The translations under genes and the position numbers were made by a program. A model generated the notes under the pieces. It saw nothing but the letters and a program-made list of their open reading frames with translations, was not told the DNA's origin and made no database searches. DNA of 64,000 bases. Origin: Neoechinorhynchus agilis. Its lineage: Eukaryota; Acanthocephala. This document shows, piece after piece, positions 46,006 to 56,789 of this stretch (position 1 is its first letter; the number at the start of each line of letters is the position of its first letter). The DNA lies in contig CM121342.1 of NCBI GenBank assembly GCA_051530055.1, positions 15,810,001 through 15,874,000 on the forward strand, written 5' to 3'.

Positions 46006-47713
46006 TTGTGCTAGAAACGGGTTAATATAAGAGCAACGACGGCGCGATACGCTTCAAATGAGGCTCCTGTATTACTTTCATCAACCTTATCGGCGACTAT
46101 CTTTTTCTTTCTAGACTTTTTGTACATTCGCACACTCCTTCACGAACACACAATAATAGAGCTTCCCACTAGGAGTTCTGATGGTGGATAGACAGACAAA
46201 AAACGCAGACTTGATCAATGGGACAAAAGGCCGTCTTTAGGAAAGTGTCAAGATTACGATCCATAGACCCGATGCCCAAGAACCAGTTTATCACCGCTTC
46301 ATGAGGAGAAGGAATCTACTGATATTTCGATTAGGCAAACGGGGAGATGTTTTCGCAGCTTCTTTGGGATTCATCCGAGTCTAATAATAAAGCAGGAATA
46401 CCTACCGGTGGGAGCTTGTGGCTGATACACAAAGATTTGGCGTGTGTACGGTTTCTTTTCCTTCGCATACCCGTGGATTCTTATTCTCTGCTGATCTGCC
46501 ACGTGCTCTGCCGTTCGTTTATGTCTGCATGCAAAAGTCCATCCTTCGGTTGGTCGCACAAACGGTGTTTAGTTTTGCAGAAAAAGTCTTCTTCCATGCA
46601 GTGTCTATCCGTACTTCTTAGGCCCTTCCTGGTGTTACACAAGATGAATTCCTTCTGCAGCTTTCCCTAAGATTAATTATGTGGCGAAAGATGGACAGAA
46701 TCTTTGCTGGCTAAAGAAAAAACCCGTTGTGTCATGTCATAAAAAATCAATGTGACATTTGAACCCTTTCAGATGGTAACGGGGACATTGGATATTTACT
46801 TACCATAACTGTAGTATGACGAATCTTCTTTTTAATCTCGAATTTCCCTGCCAATGCTTCATACGCAGTCGTAAACAAACACGTCCTTCTAATCCGGATC
46901 ATTGATTCGAACTTCGCTTATCTTGCATATGTGAAACTCGTATCTTAAACTAAATTTTCCCCTCAAAATTTTGAAAACATGACCACCGGGCACTTTGAGC
47001 CCGCTAAAATACTCTTGTGGTGCGGTTCAAACAATATTCGATCTCGACTAAAGCTTTTTGATGACAATTTGTTGCTTAAGGGAACTAAAATGTGTTCAGT
47101 CGTGCGTCGTTTTTAGAACTTTTAATCGGCCCAAACTACTTTGCTTTAAACACCTTATTAGTCCCAAGTGTTTTCATAAAAGCTTTTGATATTTTATTCA
47201 GAATAATATTCGAAACATTAATTTGCGAATACTTTAATTTACAACTTCAATGGATAACGGGCAATTCGTACTGCAACATTAATGATTTTACTCTTCTCGC
47301 TTCCAATACCATTCCAACATTTTTGCACAATGTTTTAGGTTTTTCAAATAGTGAAAAAACACTGACAACGCTCAAAACAACCATCGCCCTACTAAATTCC
47401 CGGTGTTCAAATCATTTCGTTTGTTTAGGCAACGCGAATCAATCGACTAAAATAGGGTTTTATAAAATGCAAAGAACTAGAACGCCATTGACATTAAATG
47501 GCGGGTTACAAAATTATCAGTCGTGGAAAAGGCCTTACTTCAACACAGAATATACGTAACCGGCTAGCCAGACTTAAAAAAATCACGAATAATTTAAATA
47601 ATTAAGTATCAATGTGTGGCCTTTTATCACGACTGATAATTTTTCGAGCACACAGGCCACCGATCTGGTTCGGAGAAGTAATTAAATCACTCAATACACT
47701 GGACCATCCGGTA
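46006..47713. other. intergenic with only doubtful ORFs
   Basis: Two ORFs (46347-46670 and 47092-47559) are open but start without a convincing ATG or have no similarity I recognise. I would not annotate them as genes. A short GC-rich inverted repeat (CGGGC...GCCCG) lies near 46987-47004. Confidence 0.4.
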
Positions 47714-47852
47714 TGAGTTTGTACATTCCTCCGGATTCTCAGATACCTCCAGTAGGCGGGACTCATCAGTGAGTTCCTCCCTTCAGTGGTATTTCGTAAC
47801 CTTTGGTTGTGCGTCATTGGCGGTAACGGATTCGAACCAGTTGACCCTTAAC
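47714..47852 (-). repeat. SINE-like interspersed repeat, copy B
   Basis: Shares its blocks with copies at 13361 and 54199. On the minus strand it carries an exact Pol III B box consensus, GGTTCGAATCC (plus-strand 47828-47838), which suggests a tRNA-derived SINE. An A box is not clear. Confidence 0.65.
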
Positions 47853-48059
47853 TGGGATCAAGGGCATCCCGTCGAATATACATTAACGGTTTCGATGAGG
47901 AACATTTCAATCACAGTATCAACAGCTAAATTTAGTGGAAAAAGATGTTCTTTAACCTCTCAAAATGGAAGGTGATATTATCTTTAGGTTGAATTTTAAT
48001 TCGATCCCATGAGCACGCAAGCAGAAAAATTTGTAACAAAAAGGACACTTTACAAACGT

Positions 48060-48314
48060 TTAATATGCCCGGTCCGCCATTCCTTCATTGACTGCTTTAT
48101 TGAACAGATCTGCCTGCCTCCCTTCATTTGAACATCTAAGAACGATACTTCGATTTTGACCTCTTGTTACGTATTTTGAAAAAAGTTCAGGATTTCGTAA
48201 CTTTGTCTCAGTAAGACATTGGATAGCAGCACGAGCGCATTCGACGGCTATTGAATCAGGGGTCGTGAAGTTATGATCTCTAACTACAAGCGCTATCTTG
48301 TAATCCTTGTCCAT
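48060..48314 (-). CDS. peptidyl-tRNA hydrolase 2/PTRHD1-like, C-terminally short
   Basis: 84 residues. KIALVVRDHNFTTPDSIAVECARAA matches the start of PTH2-fold proteins (family [25 protein letters not shown]), and SIVLRCSNEGRQADLFNKAVNEGM matches KVVLKVSSEEELLELAAKAKELG. The family then continues with a RDAG..QIxPGTxTVLGIGP segment, which I cannot find downstream. Either a further exon is missed, or this is a truncated paralogue or decayed gene. Catalytic Lys and Asp positions of PTH2 are partly replaced. It lies between repeats, which fits decay. Confidence 0.5.
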   Translation of the reverse strand: MDKDYKIALVVRDHNFTTPDSIAVECARAAIQCLTETKLRNPELFSKYVTRGQNRSIVLRCSNEGRQADLFNKAVNEGMADRAY

Positions 48315-48399
48315 TTAAAAACCAGCAAAAAAGAACTCCGAGTCTGTGTCACTCACAAAATCACGAAAGTTGATTTGTTGCAACTCGTGTCCTGGAAGA

Positions 48400-49200
48400 A
48401 GCATATGAGATTTTTCTGAACTATTTAATACTCCACTGATATATGAACACTCGGAAATTATCCGATCCCTAACCAAAGGCGTATTTCAAGGTGCTGTGCT
48501 GTCACCACTTCTCTTTAATATATCCCTAAACGACCTCAAACCTCTCTCCTCTCATTCTAAACTTTTCTTATATGCCGACGAATTCACCCTCATCACTCAA
48601 TCACTATCACACCTCCCAATCCTTTACCTCTAACGATATCACACACCTAAAAGACTTCTGCACCAATCACAAACTCCATCTCAATTTCTCTAAATGCTTC
48701 AAAATGATCCCTTAATTCTCCCTAAACCCTATATCCTCCCCGGAGCTTCTAGATGACATCATACGAGTCACCTTCCTAGGAATTATGGGTTTACAATTTT
48801 AATCAAACGTGAAATGGAAATCGTACATTACTCTCTATCTCAAGCTCAATACCTCTAAAATTTATCTCCTCAAACGCCTCCGAAATTTAATAACCGCTTC
48901 ACCCGATCTCTCCAAATTTTACTTCAGCTTTATTTTACCTCCCGCACCTACGGTCATCCCGTATTTTGCAACCTATCCAAATCTCAAATCCGTCCTCTTG
49001 AAATGTTTCATAAAAGAGCATCTAAAATTTGCACAAGTAACTCTCCCCTTCTCACCGAATGCCTTGATACTATTTTCATAAAACAAAAACGCCTATCAAC
49101 CCTACCATCACAATTTCTACCGCATATCGCCCCATTTTAACACGAGCATAAAACTCGTAATCCTAGTTCGTTTCATCCTTCTATACCTCGTACCTCCCTA
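48400..49200 (+). mobile_element. LINE reverse-transcriptase relic (CR1/Jockey-like)
   Basis: Plus-strand frames give RSLTKGVFQGAVLSPLLFN, SLNDLKPL and LFLYADEFTLITQSL. This is the RT core order of non-LTR elements (family GVPQGSVLSPLLFNIYLNDL, YADDFTL), here with Asp-Glu in place of the YADD Asp-Asp. It then gives HLNFSKCFKM, VTFLGIMGLQF and a C-terminal MFHKRASKIC segment. Several stops and frame changes interrupt it. It is a distinct LINE lineage from the endonuclease-bearing fragments at 6.6 and 31.2 kb. Confidence 0.75.
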
Positions 49201-49539
49201 TACCTATGCTCCTTTTTCCATGCTGCCCAATCTTCTCGGATATCATAACTTGAAATGAACCTGGGGAGAGACAAACCTTACAAGCACTCCTGCAAACAAT
49301 ATCTGCCAGTCCCCACCAGAACGGACATAGCAAGACCTGATATTTCCACCCGAAATTTCTTAAACACAAAAAATAATAAAACGTGTTATTATAAATCCAC
49401 TGATTTACGAACACTCGGAAATTATTGGCATGGAAAATTAAAGGAAACCTATCATTGGCGTAGTTGTATCCATGGAAACTGAAAACAGCAACCCATTCGC
49501 ATGAGCGAGTAGGACTCGTCCAATCAAGAGAAAGTTCAA
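49201..49539. other. intergenic
   Basis: Follows the LINE relic. An open minus-strand frame spans it but shows no similarity. No other element recognised. Confidence 0.4.
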
Positions 49540-50298
49540 ATGTCGGTTCCAGTAAATGCAATGGTCAATCGACTCTTGACCTATTCCGCATGCCTCTTAG
49601 AATGTGGAAGGTGCTATTTGGAATCCGCTAACCTTCAAGTTGAATTCTTTGAAATGGATCGAAGTCAGGATAGAGCAGATCAGGAAAACAAAGCGAAAAG
49701 GAATCGGCAGGAGGAAGCAGAGAAAACCGAAATCGAAGAGGAGCTTAAGTTTATGAGGGAAGATACCAGCATTGCCGAAATTCATTTGAAAAACACTGTC
49801 CATGAAAATTGTGATCAAATGAATAGCAGTTCTTTACCGATTTGTCACTATCACTTAGGAGCAGGGCACAAACTGGAAGTTGCACAAAGAGCGGTGCAAT
49901 CGTGCTGCCAAATGGTCAGCAGATTGATCCGCCAGATCAATGCCATGAGGCGCACGGATCCCTTGAAGGCAATTCAGCTTGAAATTGAAACGAAACAGGC
50001 TCAACTTCTATTCATTGAGCAATTCAATAGGTTCTTCGAACCAGATGATCTTTTTCGGTATTGTCAGAATAACGAGAATTTAAAAGATCAAGTTGATGAA
50101 CTCGAAGAAAAATTGAATTGTGCGTTCTTAGCACTCGAAGGAGTAAAGACCGCCGAAGAGACTGCGTGTCTTTTGCCAACTTGTGAAAGCATTTTACTTT
50201 CGATGCAACGAATTCTCGAGACTTTCCTGGAAATAAGGAATGAAGTAGACCAAAAGATCGATGAAAAAGAACAGGAGTATGTTTTGTCGACAATTTGA
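49540..50298 (+). CDS. coiled-coil protein, unrecognised
   Basis: 252-residue ORF from ATG 49540. A first acidic/basic helical segment (residues about 40-85, with QDRADQENKAKRNRQEEAEK) is followed by HLGAGHKLEVAQRAVQSCC and a long region of heptad-like helices (QVDELEEKLNCAF, ILETFLEIRNEVDQKIDEKE). No transmembrane segment or signal peptide. The next gene begins only about 110 bp downstream on the same strand. Function not known to me. Confidence 0.6.
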   Translation: MSVPVNAMVNRLLTYSACLLECGRCYLESANLQVEFFEMDRSQDRADQENKAKRNRQEEAEKTEIEEELKFMREDTSIAEIHLKNTVHENCDQMNSSSLPICHYHLGAGHKLEVAQRAVQSCCQMVSRLIRQINAMRRTDPLKAIQLEIETKQAQLLFIEQFNRFFEPDDLFRYCQNNENLKDQVDELEEKLNCAFLALEGVKTAEETACLLPTCESILLSMQRILETFLEIRNEVDQKIDEKEQEYVLSTI

Positions 50299-50410
50299 AT
50301 TTAATTCCAAAATCTAATTAATAGATTCATGTTTGACGCCGGTATTAAACAATCGGCGGATGGTGAAAGTTTAAGTAAATTTACGAGATATTGTGTATTT
50401 TTATCTCAAA

Positions 50411-53349
50411 TGTTTTTTTAGCAATGGACTACACGATTGTGGTTACCAACGGAGAAGGCGGAATGGAAGTGGATGATGAGACAAAGACGTATCCGATTTT
50501 GCTTAGACTTTTTGGCAAAACTGGAGTAACTCATTATTTTAACCTTAGCAGCTCTTTAGCGAAGAATGAATTGTTTAAACCAGAAACCGGCGTTCAATTC
50601 CAGTTTAATGGTCGGTCAATAAACACAATCGAAGGCATCGAGATATGTGAATTTGACGGATGGGTAAAGAAATGGGGCATCTCAAGCATACAAATACTTT
50701 GGAATGATAAAGGAGAACAGCTATCTGAAATGTAAGAAATTCAGCACTTAAGTCGGCAATAAAACGTAAACTGTTTAGATTTTCGATAGATACAGACATC
50801 GAACCGAGCGATAAAAACTCCATGATCAAGGTATTCATTACAAAAGAAGGCGGGCTGAGCGACCATCTGCCAAACCAACGTAAACTCCTCATATTTTCAG
50901 TTCTCTAAAACTGAAACATGCCTCTTCCTTTTAGTTTCAGAATCGTTGGAAAACCAAAAGCATGCTAACCACCTTAAAGGTTTGTTAAAGCTGTTGATCA
51001 AATTTAACTACGGTTCAAATTTTTAAGCTGGCTACACTCACCTTGTCCATCTTGGAACATCTTCAGGTCGAATGGAAAAGTCAACGAGACTGCAACTCAC
51101 AGTTTATTCGAATTGCGCCAAAATCACAGAACTCATTAATCTTCATTGGAACGAAGGGCGATTTGGCAAAAAGGACGAAGATGCCGTCTATTTTAAATGG
51201 CCTCGGATTAAGAAGGTTTTTAGCTGGGTTGGAGAGAATCTTTGACAATATTTTGAACAGATTAGGGCCATAGATTTGTCAATCAACGAAACGCCGAAAA
51301 GCAATCTGAAGTGTTCATACGTAAAGATAAGAGATTTATCCAACGACACAGAATACCAGTAAGTTCTCTTTTGATGGCGAATTAATCAAAATTATGTGTA
51401 GATTTCCGATTGCAAAAACATTGACAGAAAAACCGGAACGTATTAGTCCGTTCTTAGCACTCGGGAAAGGTAAGGACTTCTTCTATGCAACTTTTGGCAC
51501 CGATTCATTAGGGAACACGAGATATCAAGTTCACATAAAGACGGGAAATCGAGACACCCGTGGATTTGAAAGGAAAAAACAAATTGTTTATGTGAACTTT
51601 TGTTCTCAACAAATAAAGGGCGAACTTCTCATACTACGAGCCAATGCCGTGAATCCGGAGCCATTTAGGCGCGATCAAGTAGACGTATTTAAGGTTCACA
51701 ACGTTCGACAAGTTCCCGAAATGACCGAATTGGAGGTATGGCACAACGGTTCCGAAGGAGATTCTTGGTACTGCGATTGGGTCAAAATAGAAGACATTGA
51801 AACGAAAACAGAAACAAAGTCAATTGCACTTTCGTCAATAGTCGATTAAACCGAAAGTTTAGATTCGAAGTAAAGAAGGTCCTTATAAATAAAGGCGAAC
51901 GGAAAGTTGGTAAAGGTGTTTTGGTGAAGGCAAACAGATCAGCACTATTTTGTGATGAATATCGTAAGCTTGGCTTATTTGAGAGAACATTCGAGCATTT
52001 GTATTTCAGTAAAGAAATTACAGAGAATGAAAATTGAGAAGGAGGGGAAAGAATATTATATTGTAACTGTGCGAACCGGGGATCGAGGAAACGTTGATTT
52101 TGACGGAAAAATCTTTATTGTCCTGCATGGTGACAAAGGATCATCTGAGATGCTGCGATTATCAGATTCAAAGACTGGCGGAAGTCCATTTTCAAGATTA
52201 AAGGAGGACGTATTCGTTTTGGACAGAATAGACGCTGTAGGAAAGGTGAGAATTTTGGTAGCCATAAATCCAAAGAATACTTTGATTGTTGTAAATTAGA
52301 TAAAGAAGATTGAACTGATGATTGAAGACAGATCAAGGAACGGTTGGTTCTGCCAAGGCATCGATTTAGCCAATTGCGACCACGAACATCTTCTGCGGTT
52401 GGTATTTTAAGGGTTTGTTTTATATAGCACGAAAGTAGGTTTCCGGTTAATCGTTGGTTGGGCGATAGTAAATTCGGCAAAGAAACGAGAATGGTTCTTG
52501 AAGAGAACACGAAGCCTAAATTTAGAAGGACGAAATCTGCCACTTTTTCGAAAACGGATTCAGGTAAACCTGTCCAAAACAAAATATTGGAAAAATTCAA
52601 ACCATTTAATATTCCTCAAACAGATAAAGAAAATATTGGAAAACGATCTGGACATAAAAAATCGGTGAAAGTAATAAAGAATGGCACCCAAATCAAAGGT
52701 GTAAATACTTTTTATCATCAGTAAAGATTACCTCATCATAGAAAGTCAAAACGAATCAGAGCCATCCTCTCAAGGGACAACCAACGAATCCAAATCAAAG
52801 AAGTCAAGAAAGAGGTTCTTTGATAGGAAAAAGAAAGGAACGTTGAACGAAGATGAAGAGGGGGTTAGGAAAGGTAACAAAGGTAAATTTTTAGAAGATT
52901 TGCTGCGATTTGAGATATTCTTCAATTCTTTAAAAATTCTTGCAGAAAAGGAAAAGAATGATTTAATACACAAGAAACAAAAGAAATCACTAGCCAAGGA
53001 TTCCACTTCAGAAAACGAAATCCCACTGCAAGAAAAGTCTAAGAAAGGAAACAAAGTATCGGCCAAAAGTAAGTGGTAAAGTCGAAAGAGCACATAAACT
53101 TGGTGATTAATCGATCGATTTACAGACTCGATAATGAAAAAGTAGCTGTCTTCATCGCTCGGAAAGTCCAGAGCTAAATACGTATTCGATGAAATTAATT
53201 TTTTCTGTATATTTCAGACACTAACAAATCGATAGATCAGCCACTAAAAAAATTGATTTGCAAATGCGTTTCATTTCTATTTTTAAACAGATAAATCTAA
53301 GGCGAAGAAAAGGAAGAAGAAGATTGACGTAATTGATGAATCCCAATAA
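50411..53349 (+). CDS. multi-PLAT (LH2) domain protein with lysine-rich tail
   Basis: A run of exons encodes at least three PLAT/LH2 beta-sandwich domains, as in LOXHD1-type proteins. Domain 1 is in 50423-50731 (YTIVVTNGEGG..YPILLRLFGK). A second partial one is about 50780-51270. Domain 2 is in 51400-51846 (YQVHIKTGNRD, ELEVWHNGSEGDSWYCDWVKIEDIE, matching W..D.V.IED of PLAT). Domain 3 is about 51950-52410 (YYIVTVRTGDRG, KIFIVLHGDKG, RNGWFCQGIDL). After domain 3 the exons (about 52440-53079 and the last at 53291-53349) encode a very basic Lys/Ser-rich tail (for example KSKKSRKRFFDRKKK and KSKAKKRKKKID). The stop is TAA 53347-53349. PLAT domains bind lipids or membrane proteins; the lysine tail may add charge-based or nuclear targeting. 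ATG 50423 or the nearby 50411 is likely the start. Confidence 0.7.
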
Positions 53350-53477
53350 CCAAGGAACGAAAGTGATTCTGGAACTTCAAGAATAATTTTTTGTTGACTG
53401 ATATTATTTTGAGGTTTTGAGAGAATGGAGGAGGCAGCTGTGAACATGACATCCAGTGGCTAAACGGAAGATTTATC

Positions 53478-53932
53478 TTAATCGCTTTGATAATAATCAT
53501 AATCTTCCTCGTAGACGATTGCAGAATCCACGTAGACCTGCGGTTTGTTTTTCTTTTTCGCTTTTTTGGTACTTTTCATTGACTTCTCGAATTTGGCAAG
53601 TTTGCTGGTGGCAAAAGATTGAAAGTTAGCATTAAGTTTCTTAAGAGTTTCGCTTGATAATCCGCTCGCCATATTTTCGACGAGTTCGAGCAGGAAACCA
53701 GCAAAATCACTGACATTTCTACTTGAACGATCTCTGAAGATTGCGGATTGCGAGAGATCGTTGAATGCATACCTGAATCGATAGATTGATTTGAGCTAAT
53801 CTTTTTGAGACCGGACTCCAAAAGTGCTCCGTACTGTTCAAATTCATGATCAGTAACCAAGAACACGTCATCAAGAGTTTCAACGCTGTACACTGAAGAA
53901 ACGTTTGGTTCGGATTTTTCATTCATCTGCAT
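53478..53932 (-). CDS. unrecognised acidic protein, two frames joined by a short intron
   Basis: Frame 1 starts at 53932 (MQMNEKSEPNVSSVYSVETL, then DDVFLVTDHEFEQYGALLES). Frame 2 (53672-53478) begins about MASGLSSETLKKLNANFQSF and ends in an acidic/aromatic C-terminus (YEEDYDYYQSD), with a Lys-rich patch before it. A 40-bp intron near 53735-53775 (GTATGC...CTTCAG) would connect them, but phases need checking. No family recognised. The tail of the PLAT gene ends about 130 bp away on the other strand. Confidence 0.45.
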
Positions 53933-54198
53933 TTATACTTTTTAAATAATTTTGAAATAACGAATCGATATAACCAGTTTTAAATCGCACCGAGCAGAAC
54001 GATGGCAAAAAATAAATCCGAGAATTTGATTTCCGCTAACAAATCGATGTTTAAACAAACATCGGAGAGAATAAAGAAGTTTTTGTGAGTCGTTCTCTGA
54101 ATCTTTGCATAGCAATGCAATAAAAATCATTAAAAAGTAAAGAACGGAAAACGCCGTCAAAATTTGTTTTTTCTTTTTATTGATGTGAATTATTTTAG

Positions 54199-54334
54199 CA
54201 CTTTCCTCCAGGAGGCGGGACTAATCAGTGAGTTTCCTCCCTTCAGCGGTATTTCGTCCCCTTTGGTTGTGTGTCATTGGCGATCGTGGATTCAAACCCT
54301 TCGACCCTGAGAAACTACGAAATGTACAAACTAA
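54199..54334 (-). repeat. SINE-like interspersed repeat, copy C
   Basis: Shares its blocks with copies at 13361 and 47714. On the minus strand it contains GGTTTGAATCC (plus-strand 54288-54298), one base from the Pol III B box, and ends in the conserved ACGAAAT-TACAAACT block. Confidence 0.65.
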
Positions 54335-54722
54335 GCTGACGAAATCGGTTTGCTAAACCGCATTTGTAATTGGATCTTTAATGCGAAACAAATCAATGTC
54401 TACCAGTCGGATACTTAAAAAAGATCAAATCATGTTAAATCCTTTTGAGTAATCCCAATAAAACCTAAACTCGAAATAACTGAACAAAAGTACGGATGCT
54501 ATTTGATTATTAGTTCGAATTCCGGCTTTGGGTTTCGGCAAATAAAGATGGAAGAATGCTATATTCAATTTTTAAAGTTCTCCCGTTATTTAATAATCGT
54601 CTTTTTTCCTGGGCATCTTTGTTAAGTGAACGAATGTTGTTCCTTTCAAAATGCCGATTTTGTTTGAGTAAAAATGAAATTTTAGGCTAACCCTTCTGAA
54701 ACAGACAGAAATTATCCCGTTT

Positions 54723-55484
54723 TTATGATGTTATAAAGTAGAAAATATAGTAATTGTTGCCGCGTTCAGCAGTCGCGTAAAGATCGTTTCCATCGCTGAA
54801 CAAAATGCGAAAATTTGTGAGCATTAGATCATTGTTCCTGTCGTCGTCACATTTACCGAAAAGTTGAATGTTCAGTTTATAGAACAATTCTCGCTCGAGT
54901 TCCTTTACGTCAAATACCCGTTGTAAGGGTCGGCCCAAATCTTTTTCCAGCCGAGCTGGACGTTGGAAATAATATTCCATGTTGCAGGTTGGTTCCACGC
55001 GACAAGCCTTAAGAGCATCTCGGAAGGAGATTCTGGTGAAGGTTGGAACTTTATTAAATCCGTTCAAAGGAGCTACTGGATCTTCCAACTCCCATTCATA
55101 TGCAACCAATGTATCAAGCCGTTCTCTAGATCCGAAATAATCTTTGGGAGCCAAGTTTAAGGAAAACGCGTACTCGTCCGGACCACCTTGATTTATTTTC
55201 CTGGTACGTACTTTGTCAACGCTGGTTTCCCCAATCGGCACAGACTTTATTATCTCATCAGTCAACGGAATACAATTGCAGGTAAAGACGCCCGACTCAT
55301 CCATTGCCAAGACGCAAATGGTATCGTCTATTACCATTAGTTCGTGATCCTCAAACTGTTTGCGAATTTCAGCAAGTGCAGTATCTACGTTCTCAATAGG
55401 TTGCGCCATTGATTTATCGTCTGAAAAATCTAATACACGTGACTTATTGGCACTTTTCTGGAGTGGGATTTTAGTTCGCCTCAA
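54723..55484 (-). CDS. unrecognised 253-residue protein
   Basis: Complete ORF with ATG at 55484 and stop at 54723-54725. The N-terminus is basic (MRRTKIPLQKSANKSRVLDF). The middle has regular strand/loop patterning (ELMVIDDTICVLAMDESGVF, EYAFSLNLAPKDYF) and acidic patches, and the C-terminus ends in an aromatic hydrophobic stretch (NNYYIFYFITS). No signal peptide or transmembrane segment is clear. I do not recognise any domain. The length and codon regularity favour a real gene. Confidence 0.6.
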   Translation of the reverse strand: MRRTKIPLQKSANKSRVLDFSDDKSMAQPIENVDTALAEIRKQFEDHELMVIDDTICVLAMDESGVFTCNCIPLTDEIIKSVPIGETSVDKVRTRKINQGGPDEYAFSLNLAPKDYFGSRERLDTLVAYEWELEDPVAPLNGFNKVPTFTRISFRDALKACRVEPTCNMEYYFQRPARLEKDLGRPLQRVFDVKELERELFYKLNIQLFGKCDDDRNNDLMLTNFRILFSDGNDLYATAERGNNYYIFYFITS

Positions 55485-56789
55485 GTGGTGGACAAAAGGT
55501 CCGCTAAGTTTTAACTACTATAACTCTTTAAGGAAACCTTATTGAACACTAGAAACGTGTGCCCTTTCTAGGACATGAGAGGTGAGTGACAAAACTTTCG
55601 ATTTCCGTCGAATTATAGACGTGGCTCTTACCATTCTCAACCTTCGCTCAATTAATCTTAGATCGCTTTTCAAATGAATCCCGCGATAAGTACATGGATG
55701 CCTTCTCACAATCATGCTTTATAAGTGTACCAAACAAAATATTTTGTCATTTGGTCTCGTTTTGCACCTCGTAGTTTTTGTTTTGCACAGCAAAAACGAG
55801 ATGTTAAAAAACACCGAAACTTCTCTGTCAATTTTGAACTAGTGTATTTACTATTCCGGATATTAATCTGATTTTTTTTGCTTGGCCAACTGCTTTCGCC
55901 AATTCTATTCATTTGAGGTACTCCGAATCATTATGAACGCATAACTATTTTTTAGAAAACCCTTCAAAAAATATTTAATGCTAATTACTTTTTGTGACTT
56001 TGCGCTCTTCTTTTGCCATATTGATCGCCTAAATTTTTGTTGCGCTTCCGAAATCGGAACAGATCTTTCAATGGATTCGATCGTGGCAGGCAAGACTTTT
56101 TTTATGACATCGTCAGTTTCTTAGCTTTTTTAAAGAGACTGGCGGTCAAATTTAATTACTATAAAGGATACTTTGCCCTTTTAAGAAGATTATAGATTAT
56201 AACTACACTTGTTTATGATTTAATGCTTTCAATCAAGATTTTTGTTGCACACAATAAATTTGTTGAAAATGTGGAAATGACACGAAGTATATTGGTTTTT
56301 AGACAAATTGTTAATGTAAATAAAAAAGTTTAAAGTCCTGTAAAGTACAGCAAGATTTAGGAATCAATTTCAATAAGAATCAAATACACACAAAATCTAG
56401 GAAGATCCGTTCATATCCGGTTTGGTCGAGCCTGTTCGAATTGTTGCCATGAGCAACTAATGATTGAAGCCAAATGTCATAGGACTTTTGAGTTCGTTAC
56501 GCAAAGTCATATGAAGCGCCGTATGGGTTTTCTTTCCATGAAAGCAAGAATTGCATAATATCAATTTACCTGCAACGACCGAGCTCTATTCCCAAATTAA
56601 GAAAAACTCCATTGCGTTGCTGCGAAATGTTCGCTTTTTTAGGCCTATTCTTTATATTAGTCAGGAGTGATGATTTTCCTGGCAAACTGTTCAAAACGAA
56701 TAGGTAATTGTTCTCACTTATGCCATTCGGATAACGCGCAATTTTCAATAGTCAAAAATACCTTATTCTCGCACCTAAAGTTTTATACG
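55485..56789. other. intergenic with weak open frames
   Basis: Minus-strand frames near 55712-56093 (one starting MPATIESIERSVPISEAQQK) are basic and might be an exon of a small protein, but I could not extend them. The signal-peptide exon of the macroglobulin gene at 56.8 kb would be expected here and was not identified. Confidence 0.4.

Noticed and set aside
46347-46670. 107-codon plus-strand ORF overlapping minus-strand ORF
   Set aside because: Cys/Ser-rich but without any pattern I recognise; likely chance.
47092-47559. 155-codon open frame
   Set aside because: No ATG at its start (GTG), no similarity, and an AT-rich composition typical of chance frames.
55905-56093. Basic N-terminal frame MPATIESIERSVPISEAQQK resembling a ribosomal protein start
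   Set aside because: Downstream exons with ribosomal protein similarity could not be found.
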